This document shows positions 9,666 through 18,185 of a stretch of DNA of 64,000 bases, one piece after another. How positions within the stretch are numbered: the stretch's first letter is position 1; each line of letters begins with the position of its first letter. Position numbers and translations under genes: made by a program. Source of the DNA: Actinobacteria bacterium IMCC26256 (lineage in GTDB: Bacteria; Actinomycetota; Acidimicrobiia; IMCC26256); NCBI GenBank assembly GCA_001023575.1, contig CP011489.1, positions 496,001 to 560,000 of the forward strand. Direction: 5' to 3'. The notes beneath the pieces were generated by a model. That model saw only the letters and a list, made by a program, of their open reading frames with translations, ran no database searches and was not told where the DNA came from.

Positions 9666-11939
9666 TTAGGTAGCGGAGGTTCCTCGGCGCTGCTCGAGCC
9701 TGCGAGGAACAATCGCTAGAGCGATAAGCGCTAGCGCTCCAAAGAGCACGAGAACCCATGTCCACTTGAACGACTGGTACTTAAACTCGATGGTGTGTTG
9801 CCCTGCCGGCACCGGTACGCCTACAAACGAAGGGGCGAGCATCTGAGTCTCTACTTGCTCCCCATCCACTGTTGCCTGCCAGCGCGGGTCAAAAGATGCT
9901 TTAAGCATTACGACACCAGGGCGTGAAAGATTTACTCGCCCACCGAAGACTCCGTTATCAGGCCTACCAAACTGCACGGTGACTACACCTGGGGGAGTGC
10001 TCTGTGCCACCCCATCAAATCGTGTTGGGGGCCCAGACGCCTTGCCCGCATACGCGATTAAAGGGACTAAACCGTTAGCGCCCGCATCACCAAGGAGGAA
10101 ATCTGTAGTCGCTACTCCCAGAGTCTTCTGATCGGCGACGATCGCAGGCCCGGTATCTACAACTCGTAAGTAGCCAGTAGTGCGAACAGACCAGAGTGTC
10201 CATGCACCCAAGCTCTGAATCTGAACAGCGTTGAGGCTCACATCTGGAAGTACTCCGGAGGGGAGAATGATCGAGCGCACGTTGAAGAGGTCGTAGTGGT
10301 TCAGGTTCTTGTCGTTGAACTTCACCTCTGCATCTCCGCTGAGCGAGAGAGTTCTTAGCGTGAATCCAATGCCCTCTGCATCGTCATGAGCGAGTGCCAT
10401 ATAAGTGGCTGCATAGAGAATTTTGTATGGACTCCCCGCTGAGAGTGATCCCGCATAGATGCGTCCGCCAGAAGAGCGCGCGGTGTCAACCAGCGCGGCG
10501 AAGTCTTTTCCTGGCCCGCCATCTGCAACAATCTGCGCGTTAACCCATGTTCCGTTTCCAGACATGTAGGTATCGCGTTCCTGCCAAGCGCTAACAAGCA
10601 TCGCAACTGAGATAACAACTACAAGAGTCGTTGTCATCGATGCAAGAGCGAAATTACGTGCGAGGCGCGCGCGCATTTCGCTCGAAGAAGACTCTGTGCT
10701 CGTTGCCCCGGTATATGCCTTGCTCTGCTTCAGCCAACTCCAGAGGCCCTGTGCAAGCCAAGACGCCGCAACTCCGGCAAGCAGCAAGCCGCTTATCTGC
10801 ACCATGTTGTGAAAACGGTGGAGCAGGAGTTGGTCGGAGCCCGGGAGCCGACTCGTGAGCCAGCCAACCGTGTCTTTGCCGGAGAACATTAGAAAGCCAA
10901 GTGCAAAATAAGAGAGCAGAGCGCGCATGCGCTCATCGCGCGTGAAGCGAGTAATCGCAAGCACGATCCCTATTCCTAGAAACACAGTGAGGAGCGGCCA
11001 ACGCGTGCCACCGTCCTGCGCGTAGTCGAAGAGCTTCCCGTGGATCAACCAACTAAATACTTGCGATCGTCCATGCGAGTTAAAGAAGTAGGTATCTCCG
11101 TTGTACTGAGACGAGAGTCCCCACGCGCTATTCGAAGCAACTGGCAAGAGCAGCCATGAAGCTCCAGCAATTCCTCCTATTCCAACTAGGCATGCTCGCC
11201 CTATGCGCCTTGGGATTTCACGAGGGACGAGAAGCACCCAGACACCCATGCCGAGCACAGCCATCGTGCCCGTAAGAAAGTGGCAGGAGAATGTGAGAGC
11301 TAGAAATACTGCAGCGAGCGCGTAACGCCTGCCCTGTGAGATTGCCCGCCACGTAAGAGCAAGAGTGATTGGTAGCAACCACATGCCCCAGAGTTGGCTC
11401 CACATGCCGTTACCGCGCCATGCGTATGAGCCTGCCTCGAATCCGTAGAGAGTTACCGAGGAGATAAGCGGTGCGAGCATCGCGGTGATGCCGCCCGTTA
11501 CGCGACTGAAACCAAATATGCGTACCGTTAGGTAGATGCAGATCGGCCAGAGTGCCATGCCCAGATAATTGGTCCAGGCCATCGCTCGGTTGGTCCCAAT
11601 TACTGTCGCAACTGCACCAGTAATGATGTGGGGGAGCACCTGATAGTGATGAAATGCCGCGTAACCAAGGGAGAGGTTCGGGAACCAACCATCGAATGGA
11701 ATGCTGCCGTTCATCCAGTGAGATCGAGCCCACTCAACAAAGAGGCGATGAACGCTCTGATCGTTTACTGCAGTTACTACTAACCGCTCTGACCTAAGTA
11801 CCCAGAGGTTTATGAGTACTGCAAGAGCAACTAGCACCATCGGCATCAAGGCAACCCAAGAGCGCGAGGTGCTCTCTAGGGTTGCCTTGTCTGCGTCTGC
11901 GTCAGCGACAAAGACTTCTTGCGAGGAAGAGATGCTCAT
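9666..11939 (-). CDS. Large multi-pass membrane protein, GT-C/YfhO-like
   Basis: This 757-residue protein has about a dozen hydrophobic segments, beginning near residue 30 after a short cytoplasmic tail, and a soluble C-terminal part before a last membrane helix close to the end. The first extracytoplasmic loop contains ND...HRLFVEW and a GWFPNLSLGY block, similar to membrane glycosyltransferase-like proteins that use lipid-linked sugars. The late soluble region (around residues 480-720) is beta-rich, ending in a W-W-rich segment typical of YfhO-type proteins. I infer a role in cell-envelope glycan or glycoprotein assembly. It sits 44 bases downstream of a TPR lipoprotein gene on the same strand, likely one transcript. 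Confidence 0.7.
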   Translation of the reverse strand: MSISSSQEVFVADADADKATLESTSRSWVALMPMVLVALAVLINLWVLRSERLVVTAVNDQSVHRLFVEWARSHWMNGSIPFDGWFPNLSLGYAAFHHYQVLPHIITGAVATVIGTNRAMAWTNYLGMALWPICIYLTVRIFGFSRVTGGITAMLAPLISSVTLYGFEAGSYAWRGNGMWSQLWGMWLLPITLALTWRAISQGRRYALAAVFLALTFSCHFLTGTMAVLGMGVWVLLVPREIPRRIGRACLVGIGGIAGASWLLLPVASNSAWGLSSQYNGDTYFFNSHGRSQVFSWLIHGKLFDYAQDGGTRWPLLTVFLGIGIVLAITRFTRDERMRALLSYFALGFLMFSGKDTVGWLTSRLPGSDQLLLHRFHNMVQISGLLLAGVAASWLAQGLWSWLKQSKAYTGATSTESSSSEMRARLARNFALASMTTTLVVVISVAMLVSAWQERDTYMSGNGTWVNAQIVADGGPGKDFAALVDTARSSGGRIYAGSLSAGSPYKILYAATYMALAHDDAEGIGFTLRTLSLSGDAEVKFNDKNLNHYDLFNVRSIILPSGVLPDVSLNAVQIQSLGAWTLWSVRTTGYLRVVDTGPAIVADQKTLGVATTDFLLGDAGANGLVPLIAYAGKASGPPTRFDGVAQSTPPGVVTVQFGRPDNGVFGGRVNLSRPGVVMLKASFDPRWQATVDGEQVETQMLAPSFVGVPVPAGQHTIEFKYQSFKWTWVLVLFGALALIALAIVPRRLEQRRGTSAT

Positions 11940-11983
11940 ACTTCTTCGGGTTCAGTCTCTGCTTACAGCCTGCGGATTCGGGG

Positions 11984-12544
11984 CTATCCCTTTGGCTGCT
12001 GGTTAGCGGGGATTCGTGACCTGAGCTCTGGGTTGAGAGCAATCGCCTTGCGGAGTGCTGCATCGGCCCCAGCCGTGTCGCCTGTCTTGTATAGGAGCAA
12101 GCCGAGGTTGAGTTGGGTATTGGCATCTGTGGGGTTAGCTGTTCCTGCGCGTTGGTAAAGCAGGATTGCCCCAGCGTCGTCACCGTTAGCCGTCTTGATG
12201 ATCGCAAGATTGTAGAGAGCGGGGCCATACTCAGGGTCGGTCTTCAAGGCTGCTTCGTATTGCTTAGTTGCCTCTTTGCCATCTCGGTCTTGAGTCTGTG
12301 CGATATAGCCAAGGTTGTAATGGGCAAACTTGTTGGTCGAGTCGGCCTTAAGAAGTGCTTCGAAGTTCTTCTTGGCGGTCGCGTAGTCGCCTTGAACCTC
12401 TGCCTGAAGGCCGGCATTAAGCAGTTCGCCTTGCTTTTTAGTGCTGGTGTCGCTACTCCCGCCACATGCGCCGAGAGCGAGTCCGGCTGCAAGTACTAGC
12501 GAGGTGGCGGCGAGAATTGAGCGACGCGTGAGTGAGGTATTCAT
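11984..12544 (-). CDS. TPR-repeat lipoprotein
   Basis: The 186-residue product opens with TRRS and a hydrophobic stretch ending in the lipobox LGAC (Cys about 27), so it should be lipid-anchored outside the membrane; the RR could also direct Tat export. At least three tetratricopeptide repeats follow, with recurring NLG and Y-N-L-A/G-x-I signatures. TPR arrays are protein-binding scaffolds. AAGGAG precedes the start. The membrane glycosyltransferase-like gene follows closely, suggesting the lipoprotein supports envelope assembly; that link is inference. Confidence 0.85.
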   Translation of the reverse strand: MNTSLTRRSILAATSLVLAAGLALGACGGSSDTSTKKQGELLNAGLQAEVQGDYATAKKNFEALLKADSTNKFAHYNLGYIAQTQDRDGKEATKQYEAALKTDPEYGPALYNLAIIKTANGDDAGAILLYQRAGTANPTDANTQLNLGLLLYKTGDTAGADAALRKAIALNPELRSRIPANQQPKG

Positions 12545-12638
12545 ATAGTGACTCCTTGATAGGGGCTAGGCGGATCAGGCGTTATTTTGGGGTTAAACCT
12601 GACCAACAAGATTGCTAAGGCAAAATCTATCTGCCAGA

Positions 12639-12658
12639 GGTGCCAAAAATGTGGCACC
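12639..12658. promoter_or_regulatory. 7-bp inverted repeat in the gap between divergent genes
   Basis: GGTGCCA and TGGCACC flank a six-base spacer in the 221-base gap between the TPR lipoprotein gene and the divergent coiled-coil gene. The position suits an operator; no T-run is present. Confidence 0.35.
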
Positions 12659-12765
12659 CCCAAGGAATCGGCATCTGTAGTCACGACCTTTATGGGAAAT
12701 TTGCTCCGCGCCGACTCGACTCCGCATTCCCGATTATCGCCTGCAAATCGGTCTATCCTGCAGGT

Positions 12766-13371
12766 ATGGCCAGGTCTTGGGGCTCTAAAGCTGCACGACG
12801 CGAACTTGAGGAGCGGCTAACTGCTCAAGAGGCGCGTGCATTAGAGGCTGCAGCGAAGGCTGAGAAGGACTCCGCTCTGCTTCGCGCAGATCTCAGAGCG
12901 ATGCGGTCGCACCTGACAACCCGTGATCTGGAGATGAGGGTTGAGTTGAGCAAGGCTGTTGATCACGCCAAACAACTAGCCGAGAGCCTTGATCAAGAGC
13001 GTTCCGAGCGCTCGATACTCTTAGAGGCCCTTGTGAAACTTGCGGAATCTTTGAAGAGTGAAAGATCCATTCCTCCATCCGAGGGGCAGAGAGCCATTGG
13101 GGGTTCCATAGCCCCTGGACCACTCTCAGCGGATGGCCGGATCGAGGTGCGATCACAGTTTGGGAACCGATGGGTAAGCGGATTCGCAATACATGAGGTA
13201 ATTCTTGGGGACGATGGCTCGGTGGGGTACCGGCTCCGGAGAGGAACAGACGGGTTCGTTCTCCCCGCGGTATTCCCTGAGGCGGACGTGCGGGCTGCTG
13301 ACTCCTCGACGAATTGGACCCCGGTTGGGTCTCGCACCCGCGCAGGTGCAGATGAGTTCGGCTCATTCTGA
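12766..13371 (+). CDS. Hypothetical coiled-coil protein
   Basis: An upstream in-frame ATG at 12640 would add 42 residues of poor composition, so I place the start at 12766, where TATCCT lies six bases before the ATG, a leaderless pattern. The 201-residue protein begins basic (MARSWGSKAARRE) and is highly charged and heptad-like to about residue 110, then a small C-terminal beta-type domain with FGNRWVSGFAIHEV and YRLRRGTDGFVLP. No known family is recognised. No signal peptide; presumably cytoplasmic and oligomeric. Confidence 0.6.
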   Translation: MARSWGSKAARRELEERLTAQEARALEAAAKAEKDSALLRADLRAMRSHLTTRDLEMRVELSKAVDHAKQLAESLDQERSERSILLEALVKLAESLKSERSIPPSEGQRAIGGSIAPGPLSADGRIEVRSQFGNRWVSGFAIHEVILGDDGSVGYRLRRGTDGFVLPAVFPEADVRAADSSTNWTPVGSRTRAGADEFGSF

Positions 13372-13551
13372 GGGCCGGAGTTTTGATTCTCGGGGCCATT
13401 TAGGGCTAAAATCTTATGAATTGCCTCATGTGGCTTTATTTTGCTCGGGTGGGAACCGATACTCGAGCGGTAACGTTCTCCACTTATTCCTTCAGTTATC
13501 GCACTCCCTAATTATTCCTAACTATTTTTCACTATAAGGATTGAGACTCCA

Positions 13552-14889
13552 TTGATTACTTCATCGCCTGAGCAGTCAACCAGCAACCCGAGCCCTTCGC
13601 TCATTTCATCCTCTGGCCCACTCGCAACTGTGGTTGCGGCCTGCCTCGCTGGTGCTGGACTCATCCACCTTGCATTTGCCCCTGGACATCTTGAGACCTC
13701 TGCTACCCACGGAGCATTCTTTGTTGCAGTTGCTTGGCTGCAACTCGTGCTTGCAGGTTTGATCGTTACCCGTCGCGGAGGGCGCGCAACTCTCTTCGCT
13801 ACCGTTGCAGTTCAGGCTGTAGTGATAGGCGTATGGGTTGTCTCGCGTACCTCGGGTATCGACGGTGTAGTTGAGCCTGTCGGTCTCGCAGATTCACTTG
13901 CTTCAGCATTCGCAGTCGTCGCCGTAGCGGGGTCTGCCCTTCTGCTCCTAGGTTGGCACGGGCCGCGAGTTCGCGGATTCGTTGGCGGCGTTGCAACCAC
14001 ACTCTCGGCTGTTGTAGTGATGGCTCTAGTAACGATGTCAGTATCGCCGGCACTTGGCGGAGGCCATCTCCACTCAGGCTCTGCAGCGCACGGGGACGGT
14101 CATGTAGCTGGGAGCACCCACGATCACTCCTCGGTCGCAGCGCCAAGCGGGCACGAAGATGGGGGCGCCGGGCATGGCGACTCAACGGTTGTTGGTACTA
14201 GTGGAGCGACCGGAGCCGAGGCGCTAGCCGCCGGAGTTAGCGGTCCGACAACCACAACTGCATCTCGGGGAGGCACTACTCCCGTAGCCCCAACGACGCC
14301 TAATGGAACGCCAACCACAACCGTTCCCGCCGCTCCCTCGGGGCCGATTATCTCTTTTGCAGATCCTCGGCTAACCGCAGATCAGCGTGCGCGTGGTCAG
14401 GCTTTGTTGGACGTCTCCACTGCAGGCATGGCGCAGTACAGCGGATTAGTGGGCCGGCTACCTCTTAAGGCTGCGTTGAATGCGAATGGCTATACATCCA
14501 TTGGCGATTCCGGGACCGGTTTCGAGCACTATGTGAACTCCGCATACCTCGGCGATGGAATTGAGCTCGATCCGTACAAGGTCGAGTCGGTTGTGCTCCA
14601 GCGCCAGCCTGATAGCTCATGGGTGCTCGGCTCTGCCATGTACATCCTGAACAACGGCAAGACCATGGCAGACGTGCCTGAGATCGCTGGTGCGTTTACC
14701 ACTTGGCATGATCACCAGAATCTCTGCTGGGAGGGCCTGCAGGTTGTTGGGGTTCTTGTGAACGGTACCTGTACTCGAGGAACCTTCCGCCCAACTGCTC
14801 CAATGCTCCACGTATGGATGACGCCTCAGGCCTGTGGTCCCTTCACCGGAATTGAAGGTTTCGGCGGAACCTGCGTACACGGCCACTAA
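13552..14889 (+). CDS. Membrane protein with His-rich linker and conserved secreted His/Cys domain
   Basis: The only suitable start is TTG 13552, with AAGGA eleven bases upstream. The 445-residue protein has about five N-terminal membrane helices (to about residue 165), then a linker dense in His, Gly and Asp (about 165-225), a Thr/Pro spacer, and a C-terminal domain from about 275. That domain contains IGDSGTGFEH, LDP, AMYIL, PEIA, WHDHQNLC (His386, His388, Cys392), a Leu-His-Val-Trp motif, CGPF and a Cys-Val-His tail. The lipoprotein at 53.8-54.7 kb shares the same order of motifs. The invariant His, Cys and Glu suggest metal binding, perhaps copper or zinc; that is inference and I know no name for the domain. 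Confidence 0.7.
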   Translation: MITSSPEQSTSNPSPSLISSSGPLATVVAACLAGAGLIHLAFAPGHLETSATHGAFFVAVAWLQLVLAGLIVTRRGGRATLFATVAVQAVVIGVWVVSRTSGIDGVVEPVGLADSLASAFAVVAVAGSALLLLGWHGPRVRGFVGGVATTLSAVVVMALVTMSVSPALGGGHLHSGSAAHGDGHVAGSTHDHSSVAAPSGHEDGGAGHGDSTVVGTSGATGAEALAAGVSGPTTTTASRGGTTPVAPTTPNGTPTTTVPAAPSGPIISFADPRLTADQRARGQALLDVSTAGMAQYSGLVGRLPLKAALNANGYTSIGDSGTGFEHYVNSAYLGDGIELDPYKVESVVLQRQPDSSWVLGSAMYILNNGKTMADVPEIAGAFTTWHDHQNLCWEGLQVVGVLVNGTCTRGTFRPTAPMLHVWMTPQACGPFTGIEGFGGTCVHGH

Positions 14890-14935
14890 TAAGCAGCCGA
14901 ACTAGGCGCAGTCCATACTCGTAAATTTAAAGAAT

Positions 14936-14981
14936 GAGGCCCACAATTTTCGCGCGGCTGGCGTTGGAGAGCGTGGGCCTC
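14936..14981 (+). other. Nine-bp inverted repeat with long loop
   Basis: GAGGCCCAC (14936-14944) pairs perfectly with GTGGGCCTC (14973-14981) across a 28-base GC-rich loop. It lies between the secreted-domain gene and the acyl-CoA ligase, so it may terminate the first or fold in the leader of the second. Confidence 0.4.
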
Positions 14982-15000
14982 GTACGGTCTGTGGTCTAAA

Positions 15001-15040
15001 CCAATCGATATCAATCGATATCAATCGAGACCAATCGAGG
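15001..15040. repeat. Four 10-bp repeats just upstream of the acyl-CoA ligase
   Basis: The unit (C/T)CAATCGA(T/G)(A/G) occurs four times in a row with exact 10-base spacing, so all copies face the same side of the helix. The last copy runs into the ribosome-binding site. It could be a regulator-binding array. Confidence 0.6.
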
Positions 15041-15049
15041 AGCCAATCC

Positions 15050-16615
15050 ATGCCTGATCCAGCGCTGTACACCCCAACCTTTACCGCCGACTTAATTGTC
15101 AGAGCGCTCGAGCAGAACGCAGACCGCCCGACGGTCTACATCGACGGGCAGGTGCTGACTGGGGCGCAGGTCCGCGATGAGATGAGTCGTTTTGTGCAGG
15201 CTTATGCGAGCTTTGGAATAGGTGTCGGCACCCCGGTCTCAATGCTTGCACTGAATCGCCCTGAGGTTCTCTACTGCATAGGGGCCAACGGAGTATCGGG
15301 TGCGCGCGGTACGCCGCTGCACCCCCTTGGCTCCGTTGATGATCACGTATACGTCCTCGAAGATGCCGGTATCCAAGCGCTGATCTTCGATCCAATTTTT
15401 GCAGAGCGAGCAAAGGCACTGGGAGAGCGTGTGCCCTCGCTGCAGCTCCTCTCTCTCGGCGTATGCGATGTTGGGGAGGACCTAATTGAGCGAGCGATGG
15501 GCTTTACTCCGCAGCCGCTAGTTACCCCAGATGTTGACGCTGAGGATCTCGGTGGTCTTGTCTACACCGGAGGTACAACCGGTAAGCCCAAAGGCGTTAT
15601 GAGCACCTATCGAAGTGGTGCTGCAATGACCGCAATCCAGATGGCCGAATGGGAATGGCCTGAAGAGCTTCGTTTCTTGATCTGCACACCGCTTAGCCAC
15701 GCGGGCGCTGCATTCTTCATACCGACTCTTCTGCGCGGTGGTTCGCTAGTCGTGATTCCGTACTTCACCCCAGACTCTTTCCTCGAGACTGTGCAGGAGT
15801 TCAAGGTCACAGCAACGATGCTCGTACCGACGATGCTTTACACGATTCTCGACAACCCGCGTATTGACGAGTTCGACCTCTCGTCGCTCGAGACTGTTTA
15901 TTACGGCGCTGCAGCCGCTTCGCCGACCCGTCTAAAAGAAGCGATTGATAAGTTCGGTCAGATTTTCTTCCAGTTTTATGGACAGGCCGAGTGCCCAATG
16001 ACGATCACTGTGTTGCGTAAGGGCGAGCATGACACGAATGACCTCGCTCGACTGGCAACATGTGGACGACCAGTGCCGTGGGTTGATGTTGCGCTCCTCG
16101 ATGAAGAAGGCAACAAGGTGGCTCGCGGTGAGCCCGGAGAGATTTGTGTACGTGGGCCATTAGTAATGGGCGGATACTGGAACAAGCCCGAGGAGACAGA
16201 GGCTGCGTTCGAGTTTGGGTGGCTACACACCGGCGATATTGCTCGTGAAGATGCAGAGGGCTTCTACACAATCGTGGATCGCAAGAAGGACATGATCATC
16301 TCAGGGGGATTCAATGTTTTCCCACGCGAGATTGAAGACGTGCTTGGAACCCACCCCGCTGTTGCACAGAGTGCAGTGATTGGCGTCCCGGATGAGAAGT
16401 GGGGAGAGTCCGTAAAGGCAATCGTGGTGCTTCGCCCTGGCCAGAGCGTCGACGCCGATGACCTGATGTCACTAGTGAAAGAGGCCAAGGGTGCTCATTA
16501 TGCGCCCAAATCGGTCGAATTTGTTGAGGAGATTCCGTTAAGCCCTCTTGGCAAGCCAGACAAGAAGGCCCTACGCGCGCAGTATTGGTCTGATGCGACA
16601 CGTCAGGTCAACTGA
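15050..16615 (+). CDS. AMP-dependent acyl-CoA ligase (FadD-like)
   Basis: The 521-residue enzyme belongs to the ANL superfamily. It shows the P-loop-like YTGGTTGKPKGV (172-183), an aromatic FYGQAE motif, YWNKPEET...GWLHTGDIA, the DRKKDMIISGGFNVFP hinge and the catalytic Lys in PLGKPDKKALR near the C-terminus. It should adenylate a carboxylic acid and transfer it to CoA in the cytoplasm. The start has a GAGGAG site seven bases upstream. The chain length and substrate are unknown; menB and menC nearby raise a MenE role, but length and motifs look more like a fatty/aryl acid ligase. Confidence 0.88.
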   Translation: MPDPALYTPTFTADLIVRALEQNADRPTVYIDGQVLTGAQVRDEMSRFVQAYASFGIGVGTPVSMLALNRPEVLYCIGANGVSGARGTPLHPLGSVDDHVYVLEDAGIQALIFDPIFAERAKALGERVPSLQLLSLGVCDVGEDLIERAMGFTPQPLVTPDVDAEDLGGLVYTGGTTGKPKGVMSTYRSGAAMTAIQMAEWEWPEELRFLICTPLSHAGAAFFIPTLLRGGSLVVIPYFTPDSFLETVQEFKVTATMLVPTMLYTILDNPRIDEFDLSSLETVYYGAAAASPTRLKEAIDKFGQIFFQFYGQAECPMTITVLRKGEHDTNDLARLATCGRPVPWVDVALLDEEGNKVARGEPGEICVRGPLVMGGYWNKPEETEAAFEFGWLHTGDIAREDAEGFYTIVDRKKDMIISGGFNVFPREIEDVLGTHPAVAQSAVIGVPDEKWGESVKAIVVLRPGQSVDADDLMSLVKEAKGAHYAPKSVEFVEEIPLSPLGKPDKKALRAQYWSDATRQVN

Positions 16616-16631
16616 GCATTTTCAGCACTAG

Positions 16632-16649
16632 GGTCACACTCCTGTGACC
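16632..16649. promoter_or_regulatory. Perfect 7-bp inverted repeat over the DUF2142 gene start
   Basis: GGTCACA and TGTGACC flank CTCC, and the right arm covers the GTG start codon at 16644. It could end the upstream ligase transcript or occlude initiation of the membrane protein. Confidence 0.45.
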
Positions 16650-18167
16650 ACTAATCGAGGTACCTCTGCGCTCCGCTCTAGGGCTGCGGCTGCGCGCGTT
16701 GGCAGGCGCGAGTGGTGGGTCTCCTTCCTTCTCTTCGCTGCACTCGGCGCTGGTTGGGCAATTGCGCTTCCGCTCTTTGGGTCTCCCGATGAACCAGCAC
16801 ACACAATCCGCGCAGCCTCGGTAGCGCGTGGAGAGATAATTGGTGAGCGCATACCAGGCAAGGACGGCGGGTGGCGCTTAGTCCATGTGCCCGAGGTAAT
16901 GGAGAAGGCATACGATGTGGGCTGTTATAAATTTCATTCTGACATCAGCGCCGCTTGCTACTCATATGAGGGAAGTGATCGCGAGACAGAGGTAGAAACA
17001 ACGGCTGGAACGTATTTTCCTGCTTATTACTGGGTAGTTGGGCTCCCGTCACTTATCAGCGCCCAGGCTGGGGGCGTCTACTTGATGCGTTTTCTCTCCG
17101 TTCTCCTCTCTGCGGCCTTTCTTGCGTGCGCTGTGAGTTCGCTGCGCGGTTTCCCAAATCTGCGCGTTGGCGCAGTTGGGCTAGCGGTTGCTGTAACTCC
17201 GATGGTTCTTTTTGTTAACGGGACAGTAAATCCAAGCAGCCTCGAGATATCTGCAGCAATTGCTGCGTGGTGCTCCGCCCTAGCCATCGCAGCGACTCGA
17301 TCTGATTCCCGGATTGAACGCGCAGAGATAGTGCGGCTTGTGGTTGCGTTTAGCGCACTTGGAGTGTCACGTTTGTTCGCCCCAATGTGGATCGTCGGGA
17401 TCCTTATTGTCGCTGGCCTGCTCGGTGGCTGGACCGCTATTCGGAGGATGTCGAGAGATCGACGTATGCAAATAGCGGCTGGAATTATAGGCTTTGCGAC
17501 ACTTAGTCAAATTATTTGGAACGTAATCGTTCGGCCAGTCGATACTGGTACCTCGGTTGAGGTCTCCCAATATGAGCTAATTCGAAGCATCATCGGTCGC
17601 TCTGGATTTTTCTACGACTCAATGATCGGTAATTTCGGTTGGCTTGATGTCAAAACGCCATACTTAGTGATCCTGATCTGGACTGCCGCTATCGGGCTTC
17701 TTCTAGCGCTTGGGCTATCTCTACCCTCGCAGCGCGCTGCGCTTGCATTGCTATTGACTGCAGCGGCGACCGTGCTGCTTCCGTTAGTGAGCGAGTACCG
17801 AGAGGTTCCGATCATTGGTCCATTCTGGCAGGGGAGGTACACGCTGCCACTTGCAGTAGGGGTGCCGATTATCGCTGCATGGATAATCGGGGCCTCGAGT
17901 ATTGGAGAGCGGCTAGCGCGTAGCCGGTTGCCTCTAGTTGTTGGAGCAGCGCTCTTCATTGGTCATTTATTATCCTTTGCCCAGACGCTTAGGCGCTTCA
18001 GCGTTGGATATAACCGTTCGTTTATGTATTGGCGCACCCCTTCTTGGTCGCCGCCTCTAGGGGCTCTGCCGATAACGCTTGGGTTTGGTCTCGTGCTTAT
18101 TATTTGGTATCTCTGGCTGCTAGGTCCGAGTCCTGCGGATCTCCACGTCGAGGTTGAGACATCGTGA
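16644..18167 (+). CDS. DUF2142 family membrane protein
   Basis: The 507-residue protein starts at GTG 16644. After a basic tail it has a first membrane helix and the signature GSPDEPAHTIRAASVARG (about 47-64), diagnostic of DUF2142, followed by about ten further helices. DUF2142 proteins are GT-C-like and occur in envelope polysaccharide loci of actinobacteria; the Asp-Glu pair after helix 1 is in the place of the metal-binding acid of GT-C enzymes. The enzymatic role here is inference. It follows the acyl-CoA ligase by 28 bases, with an inverted repeat in between. Confidence 0.82.
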   Translation: MTTNRGTSALRSRAAAARVGRREWWVSFLLFAALGAGWAIALPLFGSPDEPAHTIRAASVARGEIIGERIPGKDGGWRLVHVPEVMEKAYDVGCYKFHSDISAACYSYEGSDRETEVETTAGTYFPAYYWVVGLPSLISAQAGGVYLMRFLSVLLSAAFLACAVSSLRGFPNLRVGAVGLAVAVTPMVLFVNGTVNPSSLEISAAIAAWCSALAIAATRSDSRIERAEIVRLVVAFSALGVSRLFAPMWIVGILIVAGLLGGWTAIRRMSRDRRMQIAAGIIGFATLSQIIWNVIVRPVDTGTSVEVSQYELIRSIIGRSGFFYDSMIGNFGWLDVKTPYLVILIWTAAIGLLLALGLSLPSQRAALALLLTAAATVLLPLVSEYREVPIIGPFWQGRYTLPLAVGVPIIAAWIIGASSIGERLARSRLPLVVGAALFIGHLLSFAQTLRRFSVGYNRSFMYWRTPSWSPPLGALPITLGFGLVLIIWYLWLLGPSPADLHVEVETS

Positions 18168-18185
18168 TCTATTTTAGAAGCAAAG

